Positions 55,595 through 64,000 of a stretch of 64,000 bases of DNA are shown here, piece by piece. Origin of the DNA: Bin80 sp965203305. Its GTDB lineage: Bacteria; Bacteroidota; Rhodothermia; Rhodothermales; Bin80. Position numbers and translations under genes: made by a program. The stretch lies in contig OZ241874.1 in the NCBI GenBank assembly GCA_965203305.1, positions 3,472,001 through 3,536,000 of the forward strand. Reading direction: 5' to 3'. Within the stretch, counting starts at the first letter, position 1. Every line of letters starts with the position of its first letter. Under the pieces are notes generated by a model. The model was not told the origin of the DNA, ran no database searches, and worked only from the letters and a program-made list of their open reading frames with translations.

Positions 55595-56911
55595 TTATTC
55601 GATTTTCTGTGATTTGCGCCGAAACGCCAGCGTCAGTGGAACCCCTTCAAACCCGTAGGCTTCACGGAGCCTGTTTTCCAGATAGCGGGCATACCCGGTT
55701 CCAATCCCTTGCGGGTGATTGCAGAAAAAAGCAAATAATGGCGGGGACACACCCACCTGGGAAACATACTTGATCTCTACATGGCGGCCACGCCAGCTGG
55801 GGGGATGATGCCGCTGAATCACCTGCTGCACGGTCTGATTGAGTTCGGATGTCGGCACGCGCATGGCAGCATTTTGCATAATCTTCAGACACACATCCAG
55901 TACGCGATGGGCCCGCTTTCCTGTGAGTGCGGAGATGAACAGGATCGGAATGTAATCCAGTGTTTGCAGGCGTTTCCGAATGGCCCGTTCCACATCTCTG
56001 GCAGTATTGGTTTCCTTTTCAACAAGATCCCACTTGTTCACAGCGATCACGAGTCCTTTCTTCAGCTCTTCTGCTTCCTTCAGGACATGAATATCCTGCG
56101 CCTCTAGTCCTGCGGCAGCATCCAGAATCAATACGGCAACATCACAGCTTCGGATCGCACGCTGTGTGCGGAGCGTGGCATAGAACTCAACATTTTCGTG
56201 AACCCTGGTCCGTCTTCTCAGCCCTGCGGTATCCACAAGGACTACTTCCTGTCCGTTGTGGATCAGTCTTGCGTCAACAGCATCTCGTGTCGTTCCGCTG
56301 ATTTCTGTGACAATAGACCGCTCTTCACGGAGAAGTGTATTGGTCAGTTGTGATTTCCCGACATTCGGCCGGCCGATGAGTGCAACTCGAATCCCTTCGC
56401 TGTCTTCCTCCTTCCCTTCAGCGGGCAGCGCATTCGTCACGGCATCCAGAAAGTCACCTGTCCCCATGCCGTTCGTGGCACTTACCGGATAGACCTCCCC
56501 CAGTCCCAGGCTGTACATGGATGCAGCCTCCCAGCGACGCTTCTGATTGTCCGCTTTGTTTGCAGCAACAATGACGGGTTTCTGGCTTCGCCGGAGCATC
56601 CTTGCGATTTCTTCATCCAGATCCGTCACGCCTGCCACGATATCTGTGACCAGCAGGATGAGATTGGCTTCGGCAAGTGCAATCTGCACCTGTTCACGTA
56701 TGGCACGCTCAAAGCGGTCTGTGCTTCGGGGCACATATCCGCCTGTATCAACAAGCGCAAATTCTCTCCCGTTCCACAGCACTTGCCCGTATACACGATC
56801 TCGCGTCACACCTAGAGCATCATGAACAATCGCCTGACGGGACTCGGTCAACCGGTTAAAGAGTGTTGACTTGCCTACATTCGGCCGCCCCACAATTGCA
56901 ACGAGCGTCAT
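55595..56911 (-). CDS. der: Ribosome biogenesis GTPase Der (EngA)
   Basis: 438 residues. Two GTPase domains: GRPNVGKSTLFNRL (8-21), DTGG and NKAD in the first; GRPNVGKSQL, DTAG and NKWD in the second. A C-terminal KH-like domain (HHPPSWRGRHVEIKY) is present. Helps mature the 50S subunit. First gene of the minus-strand run der, nuoI, DinB-like, holA. Confidence 0.97.
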   Translation of the reverse strand: MTLVAIVGRPNVGKSTLFNRLTESRQAIVHDALGVTRDRVYGQVLWNGREFALVDTGGYVPRSTDRFERAIREQVQIALAEANLILLVTDIVAGVTDLDEEIARMLRRSQKPVIVAANKADNQKRRWEAASMYSLGLGEVYPVSATNGMGTGDFLDAVTNALPAEGKEEDSEGIRVALIGRPNVGKSQLTNTLLREERSIVTEISGTTRDAVDARLIHNGQEVVLVDTAGLRRRTRVHENVEFYATLRTQRAIRSCDVAVLILDAAAGLEAQDIHVLKEAEELKKGLVIAVNKWDLVEKETNTARDVERAIRKRLQTLDYIPILFISALTGKRAHRVLDVCLKIMQNAAMRVPTSELNQTVQQVIQRHHPPSWRGRHVEIKYVSQVGVSPPLFAFFCNHPQGIGTGYARYLENRLREAYGFEGVPLTLAFRRKSQKIE

Positions 56912-57352
56912 GGAATCCCGGGCCTGCTACGCAGTTCGTTCTGAAACTTGGTTGACGGGTAGGCACAGTTCACTCACTCAACATCAACCGAGATTCCACA
57001 TCGATTACCTAATTCACGGCACTTTTTAATGATCTTGGATCGGGTTAAATTTGTGTATATCACATACTGGGAATAGCCAGGGATTCGGCCAAAATCACGC
57101 TCATCTGAATGAACATAATCGGGAAAGACATCCTTCGTTATCCTTTCCCCTGAAAGCCTGTAGTAGTTTCTCTCAGGATCTATGTCCAAGAGTGCAGAAG
57201 TCACTTTTAATAAGACATCTTTATGGGATTGCTCTTCATTCCAGTCGGTATCCCCAATTCTCCAGCGGGGTACCAGATACTCTGATGTTGATTCTTCCCA
57301 TACTCTCCTTGATCTTTCATCTTGCTCCTCAGAATGTTTTATGTCAACCTCA

Positions 57353-58726
57353 GGGGCTTATATACGTGAGGGCCTATCTTAAGATGGAACCAGTACATGT
57401 ACACTTGACGGGTCATCGGGGTCCCGAATGGGAACGCCCCTCGCACGTCCAGATGCCCCATGCCCTGGGGCCCGCAAGATGTTCGCGGCCGCATTCAGAT
57501 CCGCGTGTTCTTCATAGCCACAGCCCTGGCACACAAACTTCCGCAATGTGGCCCGGCTGTTCCTGTCTATATGTCCGCACAGACTGCAGGTCTGGCTGGT
57601 GTACGCTGCCACCACATAGAGAACGAAAACGCACTTGTACCCCAGCATCTGTACCAGCTGGGCAGGAGCTCCTTCCAGCAAAACCCGGTTCAGCCCCATT
57701 TTCTGCCGAACATTCGTGCCCGGATTTTCTATCGTTCCCCCGGCAGATCTGGTCATTCCCTTGATGGACAGCTTCTCCACCTTCACCGTGGATGCCTTCT
57801 CCGCAATCCTGGCACTGTTCTGGTGATTGCGGTTGTGCCGGCAGTTCGCCTCTTTTCTGCTGAGACTGGCAATCTGCTGTTGCGTCTTCTTTGCCCGGTT
57901 TGATGTCTCTTCCCGGCCGTCCTCCTCCTGCCGGTCCAGTTGCCGGGCCAGCTTCCGCTGCTTGCGCTTTCTCTTGGTCTCATAGACCGGGTTGGTAGGA
58001 TGATCCAGCACCTCGTCCGGCGTGTCATCCGAGTAGGCCACCGCGATCATGCCACTGGCGTTCCGGTCAATCCCCGCAGTGACTCCATTGTCTACCCGCA
58101 TCGGCTCGTCAATCTCGTAGGTTACCGAGAGATACCAGTTCTTCCCCTGCTTGTAGACGCGGGCCTGTTTCGGGATGCCATCGGGATACGGATTCTCTCC
58201 CCTTCGACGGAGCCGCACCTTCCCGACTCTGGGGATGTGAATCTTCCCAGCCGCAATCCTGACTTTATCGGGAATCGTGAAGGAGGGAGTCGTTTTATGC
58301 TTGGCCTTAAACCGGGGCTTGCCGGCCGGGCTATCAAAGAAGTTCTTGAAAGCCTGGGAAAGCTGTTTCAGCGTGTGGCGAACACAGGCAAAGGAGTATT
58401 CCTGCAGCCATGCATACTCCGGATCGTTGCGCAATTGTGTGAATTCCGTAAAGAGGGTCCGCCAGTCGGTCGAAAGCATGGCAGTGCCATTCTCTTTCGC
58501 GGTGGCAACCTGCGCCTGATTTCTGGCAAGGAAAAAATTCCAGACGAAGCGGCAGGCCCCGCACATCCCATGGAGCTGGTGTTCCTGCTCCTCATTGAGA
58601 AGCATACGGTAGGTGATGCCGCGATAGGTCTTGCCTGCCTTTGCCATGGTGACGATGGAATTCCTTCGTGAACCTGCGGCCCACAAAATGGTTCACTCCT
58701 CGTGGGCCCTCACGTATATAAGCCCC
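57353..58726 (-). mobile_element. TnpB-carrying element 1 with DDE-type terminal repeats
   Basis: 1374 bp. Perfect 22-bp inverted termini at 57353-57374 and 58705-58726, outer bases GGGGCTTATATACGTGAGGG. Flanked by the perfect 8-bp direct repeat CAACCTCA (57345-57352 and 58727-58734). The only gene is tnpB. Excision restores the frame of the tandem C-terminal modules of the GmrSD gene. Eight-bp duplication and GGG ends suggest IS1595/Merlin-like mobilisation in trans (inference). Confidence 0.88.
57379..58647 (-). CDS. tnpB: TnpB (OrfB) RNA-guided nuclease-like protein 1
   Basis: 422 residues from ATG 58647 (MAKAGKTYRGITYRM); the frame is open to 58686. The RuvC triad is intact: D194 (AGIDRNASGM), E291 (VKVEKLSIKGM), D383 (HADLNAAANI). 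The zinc finger has Cys354/357 and Cys373/376 (CSLCGH, CQGCGY). The N-terminal helix-turn-helix region (CGACRFVWNFFLARNQ) is present. TnpB proteins are guided by an RNA made from the element end. The stop is only 5 bp from the terminal repeat. No TnpA (Y1 or serine) gene accompanies it. Confidence 0.92.
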   Translation of the reverse strand: MAKAGKTYRGITYRMLLNEEQEHQLHGMCGACRFVWNFFLARNQAQVATAKENGTAMLSTDWRTLFTEFTQLRNDPEYAWLQEYSFACVRHTLKQLSQAFKNFFDSPAGKPRFKAKHKTTPSFTIPDKVRIAAGKIHIPRVGKVRLRRRGENPYPDGIPKQARVYKQGKNWYLSVTYEIDEPMRVDNGVTAGIDRNASGMIAVAYSDDTPDEVLDHPTNPVYETKRKRKQRKLARQLDRQEEDGREETSNRAKKTQQQIASLSRKEANCRHNRNHQNSARIAEKASTVKVEKLSIKGMTRSAGGTIENPGTNVRQKMGLNRVLLEGAPAQLVQMLGYKCVFVLYVVAAYTSQTCSLCGHIDRNSRATLRKFVCQGCGYEEHADLNAAANILRAPGHGASGRARGVPIRDPDDPSSVHVLVPS

Positions 58727-59642
58727 CAACCTCAACCCCACATCGCTCCCCCATCTCTATACAAAGAATCACAATACTTCTGCCACTATGATTCACATTC
58801 ACTACATATTGAGGATGACCAGGTATTACTCGAAAACGCCTGCCTCGACTAAGTGGCTCAGCTCCAGATCGAAATATATCCTTATGTGCCCTATTTCCCA
58901 ATAGCTGCTCACTATTTCTTCTCTGATCTGTATCCAACAGTACTGCAATGACACTTAAAAGCATATCTGTGTATGATTTCGCCTGTCGCCAGCCACCCTG
59001 ATTAATCCGCCAGTGAAGCACTGTCCGCTTGGTATCTGGAATCTGGTCTCCTTTCACAGGTCCACTCTATTCCAACCCTCCTGATCTTCATATTGTTTTT
59101 CATGAATTTCTATTTCAACTTTGGTGTTGCATCGTTTGCTCATGTCTCCGCAGAGCCTAAGCATAGTTCTGCCATTAAAATTCATGTTCACGACATACTG
59201 GTCATAACCTGGAATTGGTAGAAAGCGCCTGCCCCTGCTAATCGGCTCTTCCCCAGAATAAAAGATGTCTCTGCTAGGCCGACTTCCTAATAGTTGATGA
59301 CTATTTCTCGCATGGTCTGTATCCAGCAATGCCGCAATGATCTTTAAGAACATATCTGAATACTTTTTTTTCTTTCTGCCACTCTCCTCCATTAATGCGC
59401 CACCGGGCCTTTTCCCAGATCGTATCCTCCCAAGGCCAGAACTCAAGGATCCAATCTGCAAGTTCATCTGCACGCATATCCATTTCTTTCTTCCTCCATT
59501 CATCATATTGCTCAGCTAACTTTCGCGTCAAAATGACGCTACTCTCCCCATACATCTCCCTTTTTTTTGCATAAAGACTATTACCCATCTTCGAATTGTA
59601 CTCACCCCCCGCCAATGTCAAGTTCGCCAGCGTGTTTACATA

Positions 59643-59931
59643 GTGTCTGTCCGAAAATTCAGAATATCGCCAACATATGCCATTTAGAGAGCATACAAGG
59701 GGGTTTTGGGAGATATTTTTTGGTGTTTTTTCTGACGAAGATGGAAACCCCTTGGCGGATTGGAGCATGAAATCTCCGAACAGCGTCCATAAACACGAAA
59801 TCTTCGTGCAAGATTTCCCCGAATCTCTTATAGCCAACGAGCATCTGAATCGCGCCATACATGACGCTGTGGGGCGAAATGCCTCTGGAATCCCCCGTAT
59901 TGAGGGTTGCTGTGAATTTTCGGACAGACAC
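59643..59931. mobile_element. MITE-like insertion in the DUF1524 region
   Basis: 289 bp. Inverted ends GTGTCTGTCCGAAAATTCA at the left and its complement at the right (59913-59931). Flanked by TACATA (59637-59642 and 59932-59937). Removing it joins RVYV to NTLANLTL without a frame break. No transposase gene; the open frame inside is uninformative. Confidence 0.85.
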
Positions 59932-60356
59932 TACATAGACCCGCTCCAGCTCCTCACAATCGTCCCCCAAATATGCCCGCCACTCGGAGGAGAGTTTTAC
60001 TGGCATAATATGTTCGAGAGACAATACTTCAATACTTGGCGACACATCCCGCACGAGTCTTGCATTGATTTCCCACAGGATCGTTCTCGCTGCATCCGAT
60101 GCCTTCCCCCCATAAGCCTTCCGACTTTGAACTCCTTTCCGAATTTCCTCTGAGTTTGGCACGGAAACGCCTGAATTCCTGAAACGCCTGATTTTCCCAA
60201 TCCAGTAATCTGCATAGGATTCATGAGAAGGTGGTCTCCCTCTGTAGGCAAGGTCAGTGATTGCCTTGTTTACCCCATTAGTTTTTCTATCTGCCACCCA
60301 GAGACGTGTCAGCCAAATACTGAGAGTCTCTAAGGCCCTAATAACCTCCCCCTCGG

Positions 60357-60664
60357 GGTTCTATCCCGATAGTTATGGATAGATATTCAAATCTGGGCTT
60401 TATAGAGAGAGGGTGTTTGGAAGTACTATACAGCACATTTTGCTGCACCATGCCTGGCATGAGAAGGCTCTGGCGAACTTCCCGCATATTCACCTTATCA
60501 TGCCCGCAGGCATTCTCAGAGCAATCACTGCCCTGACTGGGGATGCCTGCGGAAAGCTCCACAGAGAATCCAGCAAAGCACGCTGATCGCCTGTACCAAG
60601 CATCTGGTCATTCAGATGTGCAAGCCTACGGAAATAACAAAGCCACACTAATTGGGATAGACCC
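60357..60664. mobile_element. MITE-like insertion in the central GmrSD region
   Basis: 308 bp. Ends GGTTCTATCCCGATAG (left) and, inverted, GGGTCTATCCCAATTAG (right), imperfect inverted repeats. Flanked by an exact 8-bp repeat CCCCTCGG (60349-60356 and 60665-60672). Excision gives a continuous ...GASEGEVIRALETLS frame. No gene of its own seen. Confidence 0.8.
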
Positions 60665-61478
60665 CCCCTCGGAAGCGCCGGTATCTTCCGGTCTTGTAGC
60701 ATCATCCAGAAATCGTAATGCCAAGGGACGGTAAACACTGATCCCGAGTTGTCTCAGGTGTTGCAGGATGTGCTCCGTCTTGTCACCCCGACCTGGTTTT
60801 CTGGCATCTGTCTGAAGTTACCCCCTGGTATAGTAGGACGGAGAGTCTATCAAGCTCTCTGCATAGGTAGGGTTTATTGTGCGGATACTCCTTAAACCAC
60901 CTGCGCAAACTGGAATAGGTATGTTTTACCCCTTTGTTCTCTCCCGTTTTCCACCTCAAAAATCCTTCAAAAACTCATCAACCCGCTTGGGTTCAGACAC
61001 TGCATCTAATGCATTTTCAATCTGGCTCCAGTGCTCCACATACATCGCCTCTTGTCTCTCATCATTCAACCCCATCAGTATCCAGTTTTTCACCTTCTCG
61101 CCTTCCGTCAAAGGAACCCCTGTTGAGTTCAGACTCTCAAAGATTTGTTGCGGGTCGTGGGACGAGGCACAGGGAAAGGTTATGACTTTGAATCGCGTCA
61201 ATCCTTGCATAAGAAAATCAGGATCGGATTCCCCCACGACTTTCCGAAGATGTCTATATGCCTCAGTGACCTTTCCACTCCCTCTTGCTTTCCCTCGCAA
61301 GATGTTCTTGTAGTCCTCATTATCTTCATCCTGGAGCCGGAGTTTGTTATGGGGCTTAAATCTGTTTTCCAGTAGACGCCCCCGAATTTGCTGTGAGCTC
61401 CACCTGTCATCGGCTTCCGGTATCCCATTCTTTGCCTCTGCAATGCATATCAACAAAAGGCTGATCGTTGTAAGTCTT

Positions 61479-62871
61479 GGGAGCTATAAAGGAAACTGTA
61501 ACAAACACGGAACAGCGCGTCTGGCTCGGGGTTCCAAGTGCTTCCAGCTCCACCGATGGAATAGATGACAGAAACACGGAACGGGAAGGCGTATCGTGGG
61601 GTGCGCTACAGGCTGATTCCTGTTACGCTGGACAATGCCCTCTTCCTGTTTGCCATGTGCGGGGCCTGCCGATTCGTCTGGAATTTCTTCCTTGCAAAGA
61701 ATCAGGCGCAGGTGGCCGCCGCGAAAGAGCAAGGCACTGCCAAGCCTTCGACCGACTGGCGGTCCCTCTTTCTGGAATTCACACAATTGCGAAATGATCC
61801 AGCGTATGCATGGCTGCAGGAATACTCCTTTGCCTGTGTTCGCCACACGCTGAAACAGCTGTCGCAGGCTTTCGAGAACTGCTTTGCCGAACGAGCCGGC
61901 AAGCCACGGTTTAAGTCCAGAGCCCGCACACGGCCCTCCTTTACGATTCCGCAGGATGTCAAGATCAGGGACGAACATATCTACATCCCGAAACGGGGAT
62001 ATATGCGGATTCGCAGACGAGGAGGGAATCCGTATCCCGAAGGAGTGCCAAAGTCTGCGACGATCTTCAAGGAAAGAGGCAGGTGGTATGTTACGGTTCT
62101 GTATGAGATCGCTGCGCCTGTGATTCCAGACAACGGAGTGGTTGCCGGGATTGACCGGAACGCCAACGGCATGATCGCCGTGGCCTACAGTGACGGCAGG
62201 GACCCCGAAGTGCTGGAGAGTGAGGCGGACAAGCGGGTGCGATTGCGCAAACGCAGGTATGAGCGGAAGCTGGCGAAACAGATTGCCCGGCAGAAAGCAG
62301 ACGGTCGGAAAAAGACGTCGAACCGGGCGAAGAAGACACAGGGCAAGATCCAGAAGTGCAACGCCTATCTGGCAAACTTCAGTCATAACCGCAATCACCA
62401 GAACAGTGCGAAGATCGCGAAGGAAGCCCCTGTAGTGGTGGTGGAGAACCTGAAGGTGAAAAGCATGACCGCCTCGGCCCGGGGGACCGCAGAGAATCCT
62501 GGCAAGAATGTCAAGGCGAAAGCGGGGATGAACCGGGTGCTGCTGGAGGGCGCGCCGGGACAGCTGGTGCAGATGCTGGGCTACAAGTGCGTTCTCGTTC
62601 TCTCTGTGGTGGCCGCGTACACGAGCCAGGATTGTAGCAGGTGCGGACACAGGGACGCGGGCAATCGCGCCTCCCTGCGCAAGTTTGTGTGTATGTCCTG
62701 TGGACATGCGGAACACGCGGATCTGAATGCTGCCGCGAACATCTTGGCCTCGGGGACTGGGGCAACTGGACGTGCGAGGGGTGAACCGTTGGGTTCCCTG
62801 ATGACCCGTCAAGTGACAGAAAGGAATCCGTCCGCATGAATTCTCGCGGTACAGTTTCCTTTATAAGTCCC
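61479..62871 (+). mobile_element. TnpB-carrying element 2 with DDE-type terminal repeats
   Basis: 1393 bp. 22-bp inverted termini at 61479-61500 (outer GGGAGCTATAAAGGAAAC) and 62850-62871 (outer, on minus, GGGACTTATAAAGGAAAC), differing at positions 5 and 6 only. Perfect 8-bp target duplication TAAGTCTT (61471-61478 and 62872-62879). The element interrupts the GmrSD N-terminal domain between QQRL and TTIS. Its ends share the GGG.CTTATA.A pattern with element 1. Confidence 0.88.
61565..62839 (+). CDS. tnpB: TnpB (OrfB) RNA-guided nuclease-like protein 2
   Basis: 424 residues. RuvC triad D197 (AGIDRNANGM), E294 (VVVENLKVKSM), D386 (HADLNAAANI); zinc finger Cys357/360 and Cys376/379 (CSRCGH, CMSCGH). 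Very similar to TnpB 1 through most of its length (GACRFVWNFFLA.NQAQVA, LQEYSFACVRHTLKQLSQAF). The stop is 10 bp before the right terminal repeat. No transposase gene beside it. Both copies look intact, while the host gene decays. Confidence 0.92.
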   Translation: MTETRNGKAYRGVRYRLIPVTLDNALFLFAMCGACRFVWNFFLAKNQAQVAAAKEQGTAKPSTDWRSLFLEFTQLRNDPAYAWLQEYSFACVRHTLKQLSQAFENCFAERAGKPRFKSRARTRPSFTIPQDVKIRDEHIYIPKRGYMRIRRRGGNPYPEGVPKSATIFKERGRWYVTVLYEIAAPVIPDNGVVAGIDRNANGMIAVAYSDGRDPEVLESEADKRVRLRKRRYERKLAKQIARQKADGRKKTSNRAKKTQGKIQKCNAYLANFSHNRNHQNSAKIAKEAPVVVVENLKVKSMTASARGTAENPGKNVKAKAGMNRVLLEGAPGQLVQMLGYKCVLVLSVVAAYTSQDCSRCGHRDAGNRASLRKFVCMSCGHAEHADLNAAANILASGTGATGRARGEPLGSLMTRQVTERNPSA

Positions 62872-63130
62872 TAAGTCTTTGTTGTCCATCTACCACCTTA
62901 GCCACCCTAGTACCCACTAAAGTGTTGTCTTCTGAGTGTGTGATGAGCGTACCTCCGAAGTGCATTACCTCTTCATCCTTATCTTTCGCAATGGATTTCA
63001 GGTCCAAAATGAGCTGGTCAATCGTGTCTTTTTCCCAGCTATATCTTCGTTGCCATTTCGGGATCACGTACTGCACAGTCGTCGTGTCAAATAGTTCAAT
63101 GAAGTTTCTCAGTTCTATATTTACACTCAT

Positions 63131-63754
63131 AGCATTTAAAGAAAAGTGGCAATGCTTGGAGAGATAAGTATTTCCCCAGAGTTGGCTGTTGTTACGTCCG
63201 TAACACCTCCTTTCAATTCCAATAGAACATCAGCACCTGACGGAATCTCCTGGCTAGTTCCATGAGTCCATACCTGCAAACGACCCTGTTTAGTGGTTTG
63301 TATGAGATACAAAAGCAACCAGTTTTATCAATCCGTTATCCCACATAATAGGACTGTTCTTCTCTGAAACCCTGCCTCTTCATGAGGCTCTAAGCCTCTC
63401 TCGTACCCTACCATATCTTACAAAAAGGCACCTGCCGATACACACGGATTGTTCTCCCACAATAGAGGTATCCGTCCGAACAGCCTCCATATAAGCTGTC
63501 AGGGGGGATACGCTGGTATGGTGGATTTGTGCCTTCCTGAGTCCACTCTGTGACCGAGGGGTGGTCGTGTTATCGGTCTGCGGGTTCTTCTGGCAGTCTG
63601 TTGTCTCTTCGTGATTCCATGCCGGGGATTTTTCCTGGAAGCTGGAGTGGCTGTATTGGAAGGGGATCTTGGGTGGGGATGGATTCAGGAACAGTATTTA
63701 TATTTATGTTGCATAAATTTTCACTTTTAGTATTTTATGTTGTATATTTCCAGC
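63131..63754. other. Intergenic region upstream of the GmrSD gene and the coiled-coil gene
   Basis: About 620 bp between divergent starts (63130 minus, 63755 plus). It must carry both promoters. An AT-rich stretch (63695-63750) with TTGCAT and TTTTAT-like boxes precedes the plus-strand gene. A 60-codon minus frame (63136-63318) has no recognisable family. Confidence 0.4.
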
Positions 63755-64000
63755 ATGGAACGCATCGCTCCCATCCTGTCCGAGCACGCCCCGCCCCAGG
63801 AGATTCTGGAAGCTCTTCGGAAGAAGACCGCCGAGTGCGAGACCCTGCGAACGAAGTGCGAAGCCAGAGACCAGAAGATTGAGACCCTAGACCGGGAATG
63901 CGAGACCCTGCGAACGAAGTGCGAAGCCAGAGACCAGAAGATTGAGACCCTAGACCGGGAATGCGAGACCCTGCGAACGAAGTGCGAAGCCAGAGACCAG
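63755..64000 (+). CDS. Coiled-coil repeat protein, N-terminal part (runs off window)
   Basis: 82 codons are visible and the frame is open at the edge. After a leader MERIAPILSEHAPPQEILEA, the chain repeats ECETLRTKCEARDQKIETLDR, exactly 21 residues (three heptads), as near-perfect 63-bp DNA repeats (63833-63895, 63896-63958, and a partial copy from 63959). Leu/Ile/Cys recur at heptad spacing, so a coiled coil is expected. No family recognised; the C-terminal domain outside the window decides its role. Confidence 0.7.
   Translation, partial: MERIAPILSEHAPPQEILEALRKKTAECETLRTKCEARDQKIETLDRECETLRTKCEARDQKIETLDRECETLRTKCEARDQ

Larger units (their letters stand above)
56974..63130 (-). pseudogene. 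GmrSD-type (DUF262 + DUF1524) type IV restriction gene, split by four insertions
   Basis: Reading right to left: N-terminal DUF262 (MSVNIELRNFIELFDTTTVQ, YVIPKWQRRYSWEKD, VVDGQQRL), then TTISLLLICIAEA, IFESLNSTGVPLT, RWKTGENKG, the ALETLSIWLTR segment, the DUF1524 HNH-like LSLEHIMPVKL, NTLANLTLAG, and three tandem ~115-residue C-terminal modules (59506-59054, 59057-58735, 57352-56974). Elements at 61479-62871, 60357-60664, 59643-59931 and 57353-58726 break it. Cutting out each element plus one target copy restores protein continuity (QQRL/TTIS, ASEG/EVIR, RVYV/NTLA, VEV/DIKH). Frameshifts occur at a short T run (A run 60958-60962 on +), near 60785-60835, at a T8 run (59364-59371) and at 59054-59057. 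GmrSD nucleases cleave glucosylated-hydroxymethylcytosine DNA. This copy is inactive as it stands. Confidence 0.85.

Noticed and set aside
57353..62871. Ordinary IS200/IS605 insertions
   Set aside because: No TnpA gene is present, and the exact 8-bp target duplications with long inverted ends do not fit the single-strand IS605 mechanism.

Overview
The window reads as a chromosomal scaffold from a marine-type Bacteroidota/Rhodothermota relative (Rhodothermia or Balneolia level; inference). Support: a secreted sugar dehydrogenase with a type IX secretion-type C-terminus, a Bacteroidota-style short RNA polymerase omega subunit, NVEALA-like small secreted proteins paired with six-bladed propeller lipoproteins, several Cys-lipoprotein sulfatases and a formylglycine-generating enzyme. 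The core genes look normal for one genome; no rRNA operon, CRISPR array, plasmid or phage core is visible.

Layout. 1-3.6 kb: polA (cut by the window edge), ligA, a DUF1761 membrane protein and a VOC protein. 4.3-11.3 kb: a four-gene type I restriction-modification operon (hsdR-hsdS-ATPase-hsdM) whose extra gene is a PrrC/RloC-like ATPase. 11.6-15.7 kb: DUF3052 gene, a decayed sulfatase copy, an AAA ATPase and the intact sulfatase. 15.8-20.4 kb: a membrane protein and two modules of small Cys-rich exported protein plus propeller lipoprotein, with a membrane thioredoxin between them. 20.8-36.1 kb: sterol-desaturase-like hydroxylase, recG, intradiol dioxygenase, FkbM methyltransferase, NadR-like ATPase, an overlapping sulfatase-FGE pair, outer-membrane barrel, ABC exporter, PQQ-type sugar dehydrogenase, lipase and a GH113-like gene interrupted by an in-frame TGA. 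36.2-41.6 kb: one 1,822-residue Sel1-repeat protein. 41.9-56.9 kb: housekeeping (uvrA, rpoZ, MacA/LolD/TolC-type efflux parts, sigma factor, tRNA-Val, holA, nuoI, der) and a choice-of-anchor-B protein.

57-63.1 kb is the most unusual part. It is a single ancestral GmrSD-type (DUF262 + DUF1524) type IV restriction gene on the minus strand with three tandem C-terminal modules. Four separate insertions with inverted ends and target duplications now split it. Two of them (1374 and 1393 bp) each carry one TnpB (OrfB) gene inside termini of DDE-transposon character: perfect 8-bp target duplications and about 22-bp inverted repeats starting GGG, but no DDE or TnpA transposase. The other two are about 0.3-kb MITE-like elements. 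Removing all four in silico restores continuous protein across each junction, which fixes the boundaries to the base. Homopolymer frameshifts show the gene is also decaying.

Functionally the window mixes sulfated-polysaccharide degradation (two intact sulfatases, FGE, GH113-like, sugar dehydrogenase, lipase) with DNA replication/repair and two restriction systems, one apparently intact and one a graveyard for TnpB-carrying elements. The window ends in a new gene whose start encodes a coiled coil built from perfect 63-bp repeats.
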